DNA of 64,000 nt from CBDCME01 sp965218865 (GTDB taxonomy: Bacteria > Pseudomonadota > Alphaproteobacteria > JAAXGF01), in NCBI GenBank assembly GCA_965218865.1, contig CBDCME010000077.1, forward strand, positions 1 through 64,000, read 5' to 3'. Under the pieces are notes generated by a model that had not been told where the DNA came from, searched no databases, and saw nothing but the letters and a program-made list of their open reading frames with translations. How positions within the stretch are numbered: position 1 is the stretch's first letter; each line of letters starts with the position of its first letter. Below are positions 54,660 to 63,158 of this stretch, piece after piece. The position numbers were made by a program, and so were the translations under genes.

Positions 54660-55725
54660 ATGCCAACGATTCCTTTGCGAAACGACTTTGATGCTGAAAG
54701 AGTCCGTGTTCTTGCGGCACGGAGCGATGATGGGAACCAGGCGCGACGGCTTTTGTCGATGGCGGCCATCTACGATGGGATGGATCGAGCGTGCGCGGCG
54801 GGTATTGGCGGCATGGATCGGCAGACGTTGCGGGACTGGGTTCACCGGTTCAACGCGGGAGGTCCGGCCGGTCTGATCGACCGCAAGCCGAACGGGGCGT
54901 TGCGTCGGTTGACGCCGTCGCAAATGGCGGCGCTTTCGCGGGCTATCGAGGCCGGTCCCGATCCCGAACGGGATGGGGTCGTGCGCTGGCGCTGCATCGA
55001 TCTCAAGCAACTGATCCGAACGCGCTTCGGCGTGGACTATCACGAGCGGAGCGTCGGCAAGCTGCTGGCCGCGCTCGGGTTCTCGCATATTTCCGCGCGC
55101 CCGCGCCACGTCGGCCAGGATGCGCGGGCACAGGAGGAATTTAAAAAAAAGTTTTCCCGAACACTTGGCGAAAATCGTAGCGGCACAGCCACCGGACACG
55201 CCCATCGAGGTTTGGTTTCAAGATGAAATGCGCGTCGGCCAGAAGAACAGCCTGGTGCGCCAGTGGGCCCCAAAGGGATCGCGCCCGCGCCAGGTCAAGG
55301 ACCTACGGACCTCTTCGGCGTATCTCTTCGGCGCCATCTGCCCCGAGCGCGGTGAGGGCGCGGCGCTGGTCATGCCGCGCGCCAATACTGAAGCCATGGA
55401 CCTGCATCTCGAGGAAATCAGCCGGGCCGTTGCCCCAAACGCCCATGCCGTCGTGCTGCTCGACCAAGCCGCATGGCACACCACTGCCAAACTCGGCATC
55501 CCGGAGAACATCTCCCTCGTGCCTTTGCCACCCAAGTCCCCGGAGCTCAATCCCGCCGAAAATGTCTGGCAATACCTCCGCCAGAACTGGCTCTCCAATC
55601 GTGTCTTCGACTCCTATGAAGCCATCGTCGAGGCCTCTTGCCAAGCCTGGAACAACCTGACCGACCAACCTTGGAAGATCATGTCCATCGGCCTCAGAGC
55701 GTGGGATCGCACAAGTCAATGTTAA
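54660..55725 (+). CDS. IS630-family transposase, two frames joined at an A8 run (copy C)
   Basis: The ATG at 54660 has AAGGGAG eight bases upstream. The first frame carries the helix-turn-helix half to EEFKKKFSRTLGENR and ends at 55226. The DDE half is open in the +1 frame from 55120 (IVAAQPPDTPIEVWFQDEMR, VVLLDQAAWHT, PPKSPELNPAENVW) to 55725. The overlap holds eight A then G at 55143-55151. One A fewer gives a continuous EEFKKSFPEHLAKIV, so transcriptional slippage or ribosomal frameshifting would make the full roughly 355-residue enzyme. Confidence 0.82.
55143..55150 (+). promoter_or_regulatory. A8 slippage site for transposase recoding
   Basis: Eight consecutive A lie where the two transposase frames overlap. 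The equivalent tracts are A8 (complement of 12594-12601) in copy A and A9 (complement of 22421-22429) in copy B. Conservation of both the tract and the split in all three copies argues for programmed recoding. Confidence 0.65.
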
Positions 55726-55795
55726 GGGCGGGTGGTATAAGAAGCCGCTCCTGCTCGCAAAATCTCGAATGGTTTGGGGGCAATACTAGCTCTTC

Positions 55796-56212
55796 GACTT
55801 CGGTACCGGAGTTCTGGACCGCCCTAGGATCGTAGGAGCCGGCTTTGGAATCGACCGGCTCAAACTCGGCGCCAATGCGTACTTCGACGAGTCTCTGGGC
55901 AGAAGAGAAGGTCGATTGCTTGGCGGAGAAGACTCCGAGCTTTGCGCGCGGGCATTATCGGCTGGATTTCGGGTCGTATACAATGGCCAGTCTGTCATAG
56001 ATCATCAAATTCTGCCGGAAAGAGCCCGCTACGCGTGGCTCCTCAGGCGTTTGTACTATGCTGGGGTCAACCGCTCCATAACGGGCGGCGCGCCTCGATC
56101 AACCCATCAGATGAATCTTTGGGACTACCTGATTCTGCCGGTGGTTGCCTTGGTTTATCTCGCAGGCTATTGCCGTGCTAAATTGACTGCAATTTTGCGG
56201 CGTACGGTTTGA
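55796..56212 (+). pseudogene. Family 2 glycosyltransferase, C-terminal fragment
   Basis: After a TAG near 55793 the frame reads LFDFGTGVLDRPRIVGAGFG, GANAYFDESLGRREGRLLGG, then EDSELCARALSAGFRVVYNG and IDHQILPERARYAWLLRRLY. It ends with a hydrophobic segment (LWDYLILPVVALVYLAGY). These are the acceptor-side GGED motif and C-terminal region of GT2 enzymes that build cell-surface glycans. The nucleotide-sugar-binding N-terminal half is missing; IS630 copy C sits 60 bp upstream and probably marks the deletion. Confidence 0.75.
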
Positions 56213-56325
56213 TCGGCCACGATCGACGATCCGATATCGTTGAGCTCTTGGATTCGGGACGATGCAGCCGCGAGACCGAGCACGACGGCGAATACAACGC
56301 ACCTTGCTAGTGTCGCGGGCCGCAT
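56167..56325 (-). CDS. Small exported or membrane peptide
   Basis: The ATG at 56325 follows an excellent GGAGGGGGAGCC site and encodes 52 residues with an N-terminal hydrophobic stretch (CVVFAVVLGLAAASS), then a short polar tail. It overlaps the end of the glycosyltransferase fragment on the other strand. No family recognised. The ribosome-binding site is the main support. Confidence 0.4.
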   Translation of the reverse strand: MRPATLARCVVFAVVLGLAAASSRIQELNDIGSSIVADQTVRRKIAVNLARQ

Positions 56326-56459
56326 GGCTCCCCCTCCATTCTTAGGGCACAAGTTGTAGGCAAAATCATTGCACCGCCGCACCATCCCCCGGCGTCAGCG
56401 CTGGGCTCAGGAAACATCCTCCTTGAGACAAATCGATACACACAGTAGACGCGGGTTCC

Positions 56460-56730
56460 ATGCCCCGCCGCCATCACGAATTCGATCCGGTGCCCCTCGG
56501 GACACTCGCCCGATCACACATGGACATCCGGGCCTGGTGCAACAACCAAGCATGTTTCCATAGCGGCATCATCGAGATTGGGGTACTCGTCGAGAAGCTG
56601 GGAAAGGCGTTCCCGGTAAGCTCGGCACCAAAAATGATGCTTGGTCCGCGCCAGATTCCCAATGTCGAACGTGTAATGTTGATGAGGTTTGCCCGGGCAG
56701 CCGGTAAGCGGTGTTTAACGCTCAATCGTA
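56460..56730 (+). pseudogene. Possible remnant of a small zinc-ribbon protein
   Basis: The frame from 56460 has MDIRAWCNNQACFHSGIIEI, GVLVEKLGKAFPV, reminiscent of small proteobacterial proteins with a C-x2-C-x-H ... LG--FPV arrangement followed by a second zinc knuckle. A second pair (CRTC) appears only in another frame around 56670, so it is probably a decayed gene. Assignment is weak. Confidence 0.3.
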
Positions 56731-56815
56731 CGTTAAGCAACTCAGCCGTAAAGAGGAATTCCTATGACAAATCCGGGGCGCGAAAATCGCTCCCCAAACC
56801 CCGACGAGGACCGGG

Positions 56816-58227
56816 TCAAAAAGGAGAATCGCCAGCCTCGATCTCGAACAAGACGGTTCGTCCGTCGTCAAAAAGGATATGGCTGCGATTTTTCGTGCCG
56901 CCGAGCAAGTCTTCCAGGAGAATTCGGCCTCGTTTACCTTCCTTTGCGTCGCCCCGGTACTCCCACATCACGTACCGTACCCCGAGCGACCGAAGGTACT
57001 CGGAAAGCCGGTCTACGGTCTTCAGCGGGATCCCCCCCGGTCGCACGAGGGCCCACGTGCCAACGGTGAATATGGGGTTTCTCTGAAAATCGAGATGAAA
57101 CGGCGTCGAAATCCAGACCATGATCGTTTGGTTGGGCTCGCTTCGGGACTGGACGTTCCGAATCCACGCGCGCATCCCTCCGCCCATTGAATAGCGGATA
57201 GTGTCAATATATTGATCGTCGATTCGATAAGACAGCACCGTACGTTTATCGTATGCGAGTTTTGCCCTGGCCACAAAAACATCCGAAAAAAGCGCCAGAA
57301 TCACCATATAGCCGACGGCGAGAGACAATATGGCCGCCCTGCCCCTCCCATCCGGAATACGGAATACGGATGGTCCCTCGGGTCCGCACTGGAGCAGTGC
57401 GATAACCGGTAATGCGGCGATATAGATAGGGCACAAATATCGGATCGCGACGCCGTAAACAGAGACTAATTTCAGCAACCCGACCGTACTTATCACCGCG
57501 GCGCCTCCAACGGCGGCCGAAACGATTAATCCCGGCGTTACCTCGAATCTCTTGTTAGCCGTGAGTTTTCCAAGGGAAACAATACTTGCGGCCCCGACAA
57601 AAACAAATAACACGACATAGTCCGATAGAAAGCCACCGTAACTGGACTCAATGGAAGCGGTTTCGAGACTTTCAATATAAATGATTTTTCTTCGACCCGC
57701 GCCTCCGGCAAACCGCCTTTCCCACTCGGCCCAGCAATTCTGTTCGTCAAATCATTTTTAATAAATGAAAACTTATCGCCGTTACCGATCATCCAGGGGA
57801 GGACCGTGAGCACGAGGGGGATAATGACCACCCAGACTCCCGCTAACACCCGTTTGCGTTCCGGATACTTCCAAATGCACAAAATAAAAAATAATACGAC
57901 GTAAACTACAGTAAATATGTAAAAAGTTATTTTGAGCGTGAATAAACCGGCAACAAAAACTCCAAAAGGTACTGCTTTCCACAATTCGGATCCATGTTCG
58001 GAATCTTGATACGATTCGATCAGCAACAGGCCCGAATAGACCCCGGCCAGAATGAATAGTACTCCGGAATACAGCGTGGATACGTTGACGTATTGTGTGT
58101 TGAGGAAGATAAAAACGAACATCGACAACACGCGCAAAATCCAGTGAAGCCCTGTTTTTCGGCCAATGTCGTTGATGAGCAGACCAGAAACGAGAAAACA
58201 AAAGACATGATCGAAGCCATTGATGTA
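56816..58227 (-). pseudogene. Multi-pass membrane protein (glycosyltransferase-C/PMT-like), truncated and frameshifted
   Basis: From the IS5 copy 4 junction at 58227 downward, the frame encodes at least six hydrophobic segments (GLLINDIGRKTGLHWILRVL, VLFILAGVYSGLLLIESYQD, VFVAGLFTLKITFYIFTVVY, VWVVIIPLVLTVLPWMIG). Near 57680 the frame shifts, and it continues with ETASIESSYGGFLSDYVVLF, more membrane segments, and a soluble tail with WISTPFHLDFQRNP, VRYVMWEYRGDAKEG, to 56816. Layout of many membrane segments and a C-terminal periplasmic domain suggests a GT-C or O-antigen-type enzyme. The N-terminus with the catalytic loop is lost, so the family is tentative. AT-rich composition suggests horizontal origin. 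Confidence 0.65.
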
Positions 58228-59793
58228 GTCGTCCGTGAAGAACCCTGATTTCAAGCTGAAGCGGCGATTGGGTTTGCGGTGGGGTGCGAGATGTCGCTGA
58301 GGAGCGCGGCCAGGATTTGGACAAACAAACGCCTCAGCCATTTGAGGACAAGGCGGTAGTTGTAGCCGGCGCCGGCGAGGATGGCGTTGATCTTGTCGCC
58401 GTCGCGGCCTTTGAGGAAGTTGCGCCCCAGCCTGCCATCGCTCTTGAGATGTCCGATCACGGCCTCGACGGCGGAGCGCCGCCTGAGCTCCTTCTTGATC
58501 GTCGGCGTGATGCCGCGTTTCTGGCCTGATCTAAAGACGCGGTGTTTGTTGGGGTAATCGTGGCCCTGGTATCCCTTGTCGACATAGATGCGCTCGGCCG
58601 ATATCCCCGTCCAGCGTTCCATCTCTTCGATCACCTGCCTCAAGGTGTGGCCATCATAGGGATTGCCGTGGAAGGCCTTGACGTGGGCGACGAACTGGCC
58701 GCCGGGGGGGCGGGAATTGGTCGCCGCCACGGAGACCTTGCAGCCGAACTCGTACGGCTTGTGCGCCTTCCCTTTGCCGATGCATTCGACCTCGGGCGCG
58801 TGGAGCGAATAGACCTTGGGCAAGGGGTCGCGCCGCTTCTGGGTCGACACCCGCTCGGCCAGCCACAAGGGGCGGCGGAAGGTATCCCGTAGGCTCTCCT
58901 CCTGGGCCGTCTTGCGGCGGATGTCGCGGACGGTGCGCCCGAGATAGGTCTTGAGCTTGCGCAGGGCCTTGTTGGCCCGCTTGTGCTGTTTGGCATGGCG
59001 GTAGCGGCCTTGCATGATCAACGCCCTCTTGCCCAGGCGGGTATAGGACTGACGCAGGGCAATGCCGTGCTCCCGTGCCAGTCGCACCAGCCGCTCGCGG
59101 GCTCGTTGCATCAGTTTGGCGTCGGTCGGAAAGGCAATCGCCTTCTCTTGTACGGTGGTGTCCACCGTCACCCGCTCGAGGTCCTTCTCCCGCAGCGCCC
59201 CCACCCGGTGGGCCACGGCCAGGCTCTCCTGGAATACCTTCTCCAAACCTTCCGGCCCGATCCGGTCCCGCCACCGGGTCATCGACGAGCGCTCCATGGG
59301 CAGCTCATGCTGAAAGTACTCTTCGCCGCAGAAGCACTGGAAGTATGGGTCGTAGACCCAGCGCTCGCAGACCTCCTCATCCGAGAGATCGAACATATGC
59401 TTGAGGATGTGCAGCCCAACCATCAACCGCGTCGGGACCCCCGGCCGACCCTCCTCCGAATACAAGGCTTCATAGGTCTCGTCGAAGAAAGTCCACGCGA
59501 TCCGGCCCCCCAACACCACCAACTCGTGGCGCAGGTTGATGATGTTTTCGAACCGCGAGCGGAACAGGTCCTCTATTCCCGATGACACCTTGCGCGATGG
59601 CTTCATCACAGTTCTCCAATCCCAATCGACGGGAGCAGAGAATCACGTTCCGCAACGGAAGGGAATCCCCAAAATCAATTATTTCAAATCACAAGCTTTT
59701 CAGGCCCAAAACCCGTTTTCTTGCAAATCCGATTACTTCGCCAAACCGAAAGAACTACCAACATCAGCCGCTTACGCGTTCTTCACGGGCGAC
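58228..59793 (-). mobile_element. IS5-family IS, copy 4
   Basis: 1,566 bp, same ends as the other copies; flanks TTGATGTA and GAATTATT do not match. It joins the truncated membrane protein to the bamE 3' end, so DNA between them was probably lost through this copy. The element ends three bases before the bamE stop codon. Confidence 0.9.
58251..59606 (-). CDS. IS5-family transposase (copy 4)
   Basis: 451 residues, almost the same as the copy at 11043 (TDAKLMQ instead of TAAKLMQ; GYQGHDY instead of GYQGHYY, a change beside the second catalytic region). DDE motifs are present and the frame is intact. Confidence 0.9.
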   Translation of the reverse strand: MKPSRKVSSGIEDLFRSRFENIINLRHELVVLGGRIAWTFFDETYEALYSEEGRPGVPTRLMVGLHILKHMFDLSDEEVCERWVYDPYFQCFCGEEYFQHELPMERSSMTRWRDRIGPEGLEKVFQESLAVAHRVGALREKDLERVTVDTTVQEKAIAFPTDAKLMQRARERLVRLAREHGIALRQSYTRLGKRALIMQGRYRHAKQHKRANKALRKLKTYLGRTVRDIRRKTAQEESLRDTFRRPLWLAERVSTQKRRDPLPKVYSLHAPEVECIGKGKAHKPYEFGCKVSVAATNSRPPGGQFVAHVKAFHGNPYDGHTLRQVIEEMERWTGISAERIYVDKGYQGHDYPNKHRVFRSGQKRGITPTIKKELRRRSAVEAVIGHLKSDGRLGRNFLKGRDGDKINAILAGAGYNYRLVLKWLRRLFVQILAALLSDISHPTANPIAASA

Positions 59794-59796
59794 GAA

Positions 59797-60276
59797 TTAT
59801 TCCGTCTTTACGCCGGCTCCCTTGGCGAAACGGCCGAAGTTTCCGATGATTTGCTCGAAGAACCCGAGTTCTTTCCCGGCGGTGGGTGTTTCCCGCCCGA
59901 TCGGTTCGATGTTTTGGAGGTCCTCCATACCATATTCCCGAACTTCATCGACCACACCGGATTGGTCGAAGGCAACGGCGACAACGCGATGTTCCAAGAC
60001 TTCGGGTGGGTAGAAGGCGAGGGTTTCCGTTCGGGTGCTGATGTAATACCAGATCTCCTGGTCGAATTTTCCGACGCTCGATGGTGAGCCGAGCAGATCC
60101 ACCACGTCGGTCCGCGTCACGAGACCCGATTTGAGTTTTTCCAAGGCCTCTGGATCAGGTACGTGGCCGCGGGTGTCGATCCTCGGCTCGCACGCCGCCG
60201 CGCCCAAGATCAGGAGAATGGCAAGGAATTGAGGGCGATACGCCGCCAACGCCAATCGCCGTGCTAGAGTTATCAT
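59797..60276 (-). CDS. bamE: Outer-membrane assembly factor BamE (SmpA/OmlA)
   Basis: 159 residues from the ATG at 60276. A lipoprotein signal (FLAILLILGAAAC) precedes the BamE domain: LEKLKSGLVTRTDVVDLLGS, PSSVGKFDQEIWYYIS, and a C-terminal strand VVAVAFDQSGVVDEVREYGM. BamE is a periplasm-facing lipoprotein of the BAM complex that folds outer-membrane beta-barrels. The gene is divergent from the cytochrome-bc1 chaperone with start codons overlapping, as commonly seen in Alphaproteobacteria. Its stop lies three bases from IS5 copy 4, so it is intact but may have lost its terminator. Confidence 0.92.
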   Translation of the reverse strand: MITLARRLALAAYRPQFLAILLILGAAACEPRIDTRGHVPDPEALEKLKSGLVTRTDVVDLLGSPSSVGKFDQEIWYYISTRTETLAFYPPEVLEHRVVAVAFDQSGVVDEVREYGMEDLQNIEPIGRETPTAGKELGFFEQIIGNFGRFAKGAGVKTE

Positions 60277-60934
60277 GGAACGCTTCGACACCGTTTCGGC
60301 AAATTTGAGCAACTCCATGCGGAATAGATTAAGTTACGATGGCATTGGGAGACGACATCTGTCAACACTCATCAACTTCCGATTGGTGAGCGAGGCCATT
60401 TCCCGATTATTGGCGTGGCGCCAGCGCCGCCAACGGGCGCATGTGCTCTATCGCAGGGTCGTCGAGCAATCCCGACGCCCTTGCTTTTATAAGGATTTGG
60501 GGGTTCCCGATTCGCTCGATGGCCGCTTTGGATTGATCGCCCTGCACACCGTGCTGTTGGTTCGGCGCCTGAGACTAGAAGGCAACGATGGGCGTCAATT
60601 GGCACAAGCGCTTTTCGACATGATGTTCGCCGACATGGACGGTTCGCTGCGTGAAATGGGTGTCGGTGATCTCGGGGTCGGTCGACGGGTCAAGGCGATG
60701 GCGCGGGCCTTCTTTGGTTCCGCGGCCGCCTACGAGGCCGGGCTGGCCGGCAACGAGGCGGAGCTTGGAGACGCCCTGCGGCGGAATCTCTTCGGCACCG
60801 TCGAGGCCCGATCCGAGGCTCTGTCCCTGATGGTCCGATATGTCCGGCGCCAGGCTCAGGCACTGAATGACGAACCCGGGTCCGAGGTGTTGCAGGGGAG
60901 GGTCGTATTCGCCGTCCGGCCGGAAAAGCCGTAA
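60275..60934 (+). CDS. Ubiquinol-cytochrome c chaperone family protein (CBP3-like)
   Basis: About 219 residues if the ATG at 60275 is used; that ATG overlaps the bamE start, so a later start (for example MRNRLSYDG at about 60317) is also possible. The conserved CBP3 region is YRRVVEQSRRPCFYKDLGVP, DSLDGRFGLIALHTVLLVRR, LAQALFDMMFADMDGSLREM, and VGDLGVGRRVKAMARAFFG. In mitochondria and alphaproteobacteria the family helps assemble cytochrome b of complex III. It opens the conserved run leading to fabH. Confidence 0.9.
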   Translation: MERFDTVSANLSNSMRNRLSYDGIGRRHLSTLINFRLVSEAISRLLAWRQRRQRAHVLYRRVVEQSRRPCFYKDLGVPDSLDGRFGLIALHTVLLVRRLRLEGNDGRQLAQALFDMMFADMDGSLREMGVGDLGVGRRVKAMARAFFGSAAAYEAGLAGNEAELGDALRRNLFGTVEARSEALSLMVRYVRRQAQALNDEPGSEVLQGRVVFAVRPEKP

Positions 60935-61153
60935 AGTCCGGATCCTTTGGCGCCCCCGGAACCGTTGCCGGCCGGGCTTTCAGCCGGGCTTGGTCTGGTA
61001 TCGCTTCGCTGCCGAATCGATTGACCGCTCCTGTCAATAGCCGTATCGTGCGCATCCTCGCGCCGTCGTGGTCTGGTCGAGGTGTTGGATGGTCGGCTTC
61101 TCGCACGGCAAGCCTTCTTCGCTTATCCTGATACCGTCAAGGATGCGCCTCGG

Positions 61154-61672
61154 ATGATGCCCGAATTTACCCGGATCGTGTCGCTCGACGATATTGAAAT
61201 TGGCGAGGCGGTCATCGATGTCACGGCAAACGCCAGGGAACGCGCGGCACTTGCCGTTCGGCTCGGCTTGCTGCGGTTGGAGAGGTTGGCGGTGACGGTA
61301 GAGCTGAAACGTGATCCGGACGCGATAATCGGACTTTCAGCTGATTTGGTTGCCGATGTCGTGCAGTCGTGCGTGGTCACGTTGGAATCGCTGGCCAGGC
61401 ACGTCGAGGAGCGGTTCCAACGCCGCTACGCGCGCCGACCCGTGCTCCCCGGGAGCGAGGTCACGTTCGACCCCTTGGGTGAGGATCCGCCCGAGCCCTT
61501 GACGGAAGATGTGATCGACGTCGGTGAAGCGGTGGCCGAACAATTCGGGTTGGCGCTCGACCCCTATCCGCGGATACCGGGCGCCGTTATTCGCTTCGGC
61601 ACGGTCGGCGAAACGTTGGAATCCGGTGAAGGTTCGCCGTTCACCGTGCTCCGCAAGCTGAGACGTTCCTGA
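61154..61672 (+). CDS. DUF177 (YceD-like) protein
   Basis: 172 residues from the ATG at 61154 (a second ATG follows at once); longer extension has no ribosome-binding site. DUF177 features are present: a beta-rich N-terminus with VTANARERAALAVRLGLLRL, CVVTLESLARHVEERFQRRY (the single Cys and the conserved V-L-x-P region), then DVIDVGEAVAEQFGLALDPY. Proteins of this family are linked to 23S rRNA maturation, and the gene nearly always precedes rpmF, as it does here 89 bp downstream. Confidence 0.9.
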   Translation: MMPEFTRIVSLDDIEIGEAVIDVTANARERAALAVRLGLLRLERLAVTVELKRDPDAIIGLSADLVADVVQSCVVTLESLARHVEERFQRRYARRPVLPGSEVTFDPLGEDPPEPLTEDVIDVGEAVAEQFGLALDPYPRIPGAVIRFGTVGETLESGEGSPFTVLRKLRRS

Positions 61673-61761
61673 CGGGATGGGTCGCTGCTTGCTCAAGCAG
61701 CGAGATGTTGCTAAAGCTTTTGCCGGACGCTTGACCATGGTGATAATGCGAGAATCGGAAC

Positions 61762-61941
61762 ATGGCCGTACCGAAGAAGAAAACCTCTAAATCGCGGCGT
61801 AACATGCGTCGCGCCCACGATGCTTTGAAGCCCGTTACGTTGATCGAATGCCCAAAATGCGGGGAGTGGAAATTGCCTCACCATATATGTGGGTCATGCG
61901 GGTTCTACCGTGGTCGCGAGATCGTGGAGCTTGACCATTAG
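61762..61941 (+). CDS. rpmF: 50S ribosomal protein L32
   Basis: 59 residues starting MAVPKKKTSKSRRNMRRAHD, the universal L32 N-terminus, then LIECPKCGEWKLPHHICGSC with the two Cys pairs of the zinc-binding form. The stop codon TAG is followed immediately by a MITE-like repeat whose 3-bp target duplication TTA overlaps the last codon and the stop. The insertion did not alter the protein but separates rpmF from plsX. Confidence 0.95.
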   Translation: MAVPKKKTSKSRRNMRRAHDALKPVTLIECPKCGEWKLPHHICGSCGFYRGREIVELDH

Positions 61942-62074
61942 TGTCTGTTCGAAAATGCGCGGCACCGGCCCTCTCCCCCTCCCGGCCACCCACATACTCT
62001 CGTGGGTGGCCGGGAGGGCTCGGGGGCCGGAACAGACGCAAAAAATGCGCGGACGCGCATTTTCGAACGGACAC
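61941..62074. repeat. MITE-like palindromic repeat, copy 3 (best preserved)
   Basis: 134 bp with terminal inverted repeats GTGTCTGTTCGAAAATGCGC and GTGTCCGTTCGAAAATGCGC (complement), one mismatch, flanked by TTA at 61938-61940 and 62075-62077. The interior is the CTCCCGGCCACCCA hairpin plus GCAAAAAATGCG. It encodes nothing and is presumably mobilised in trans, perhaps by a transposase sharing these ends; none in this window does. Confidence 0.78.
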
Positions 62075-62108
62075 TTAGAATTGAAAGCCTGATCGAGGAA
62101 ATCGGCGT

Positions 62109-63158
62109 GTGACGAAGCCGTTGGTGATTGCCCTTGACGCCATGGGTGGAGACAACGCGCCCGCGATGGTGATCAAGGGGGCGGACGTTGCCCTTGAACG
62201 CTACTCGGGGCTCAAGTTTCTTATTGTCGGCGAATCAGCCCGACTCGACGAACTGCTGGGACAGTATTCCAGGGTCGCCTCAGCGTCCGAGGTGCGTGAA
62301 AGCGAATCGGTCGTCACTGGCACCGTCAAGCCGTCGATCGCGCTGCGCCAGGGGCGACGATCGAGCATGCGGCTGGCGATCGACGCAGTCCAGGCGGGGG
62401 AGGCCAAAGGGGTCGTATCCGCCGGCAATACCGGCGCTCTCATGGCCATGGCGAAGACGGTGCTGGGGGCATTGCCGGGCATTCATCGGCCCGCCATCGG
62501 CTCGATGTTTCCGACCTTGCGGGGTGAGACAGTGATGTTGGATCTGGGCGCCAACGTCGAGTGTGATGCCGATAATCTATTCGAATTCGCGGTCATGGGC
62601 GAGGTTTTCGCCCGCACTGTGTTGGGTATTGTCAACCCGTCGGTCGGTTTGCTCAATATCGGTAGTGAAAACAACAAGGGCAACGCAACGGTACGCGCGA
62701 CCGCGGGGTTGTTGCGGTCCCAAAAGTTGCCGATAAATTTTCATGGCTTTGTCGAAGGCGACGACATCACGGCTGGAACCGTCGACGTCGTCGTTTGCGA
62801 CGGCTTCACGGGGAACGTTGCCTTGAAGACGGCCGAAGGTACGGCAAGGCTTTACAGCGAATTCCTGCGAAAGGCGTTTAAGCATTCCGTGTTTTCGCGG
62901 CTTGGTTATTTTTTGGCCAAACCAGCCTTGTCGATTCTGCGGCACCGCTTCGATCCACGCCGTTACAATGGCGGTGTTTTCTTGGGACTCAACGGAATCG
63001 CGGTCAAAAGTCATGGCTCAACCGATGCGCTGGGTTTTGCGAATGCCATCGGTTTTGCGTACAACATGGCTACTCGAGGCTACAACGATACCGTCAAATC
63101 CGAACTCAACCAGTGGTACGCGTCCCAGGGTGACGAGGCGAAGGCGGTGGCCCAATGA
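62109..63158 (+). CDS. plsX: Phosphate acyltransferase PlsX
   Basis: 349 residues from a GTG at 62109. PlsX converts acyl-ACP and phosphate to acyl-phosphate, the acyl donor for PlsY in phospholipid synthesis, at the inner membrane surface. Conserved segments are IALDAMGGDNAPAMVIKGAD, GVVSAGNTGALMAMAKTVLG, GETVMLDLGANVECDADNLF, SVGLLNIGSENNKGN and DVVVCDGFTGNVALKTAEGT. Its stop overlaps the fabH start by ATGA. Confidence 0.96.
   Translation: MTKPLVIALDAMGGDNAPAMVIKGADVALERYSGLKFLIVGESARLDELLGQYSRVASASEVRESESVVTGTVKPSIALRQGRRSSMRLAIDAVQAGEAKGVVSAGNTGALMAMAKTVLGALPGIHRPAIGSMFPTLRGETVMLDLGANVECDADNLFEFAVMGEVFARTVLGIVNPSVGLLNIGSENNKGNATVRATAGLLRSQKLPINFHGFVEGDDITAGTVDVVVCDGFTGNVALKTAEGTARLYSEFLRKAFKHSVFSRLGYFLAKPALSILRHRFDPRRYNGGVFLGLNGIAVKSHGSTDALGFANAIGFAYNMATRGYNDTVKSELNQWYASQGDEAKAVAQ

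Larger units (their letters stand above)
54572..55735 (+). mobile_element. IS630-family IS, copy C
   Basis: 1,164 bp, starts CCAACCGCCC and ends GGGCGGGTGG, flanked by TA at 54570-54571 and 55736-55737. It is full length and uninterrupted. The right flank is a truncated glycosyltransferase gene. Confidence 0.92.
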
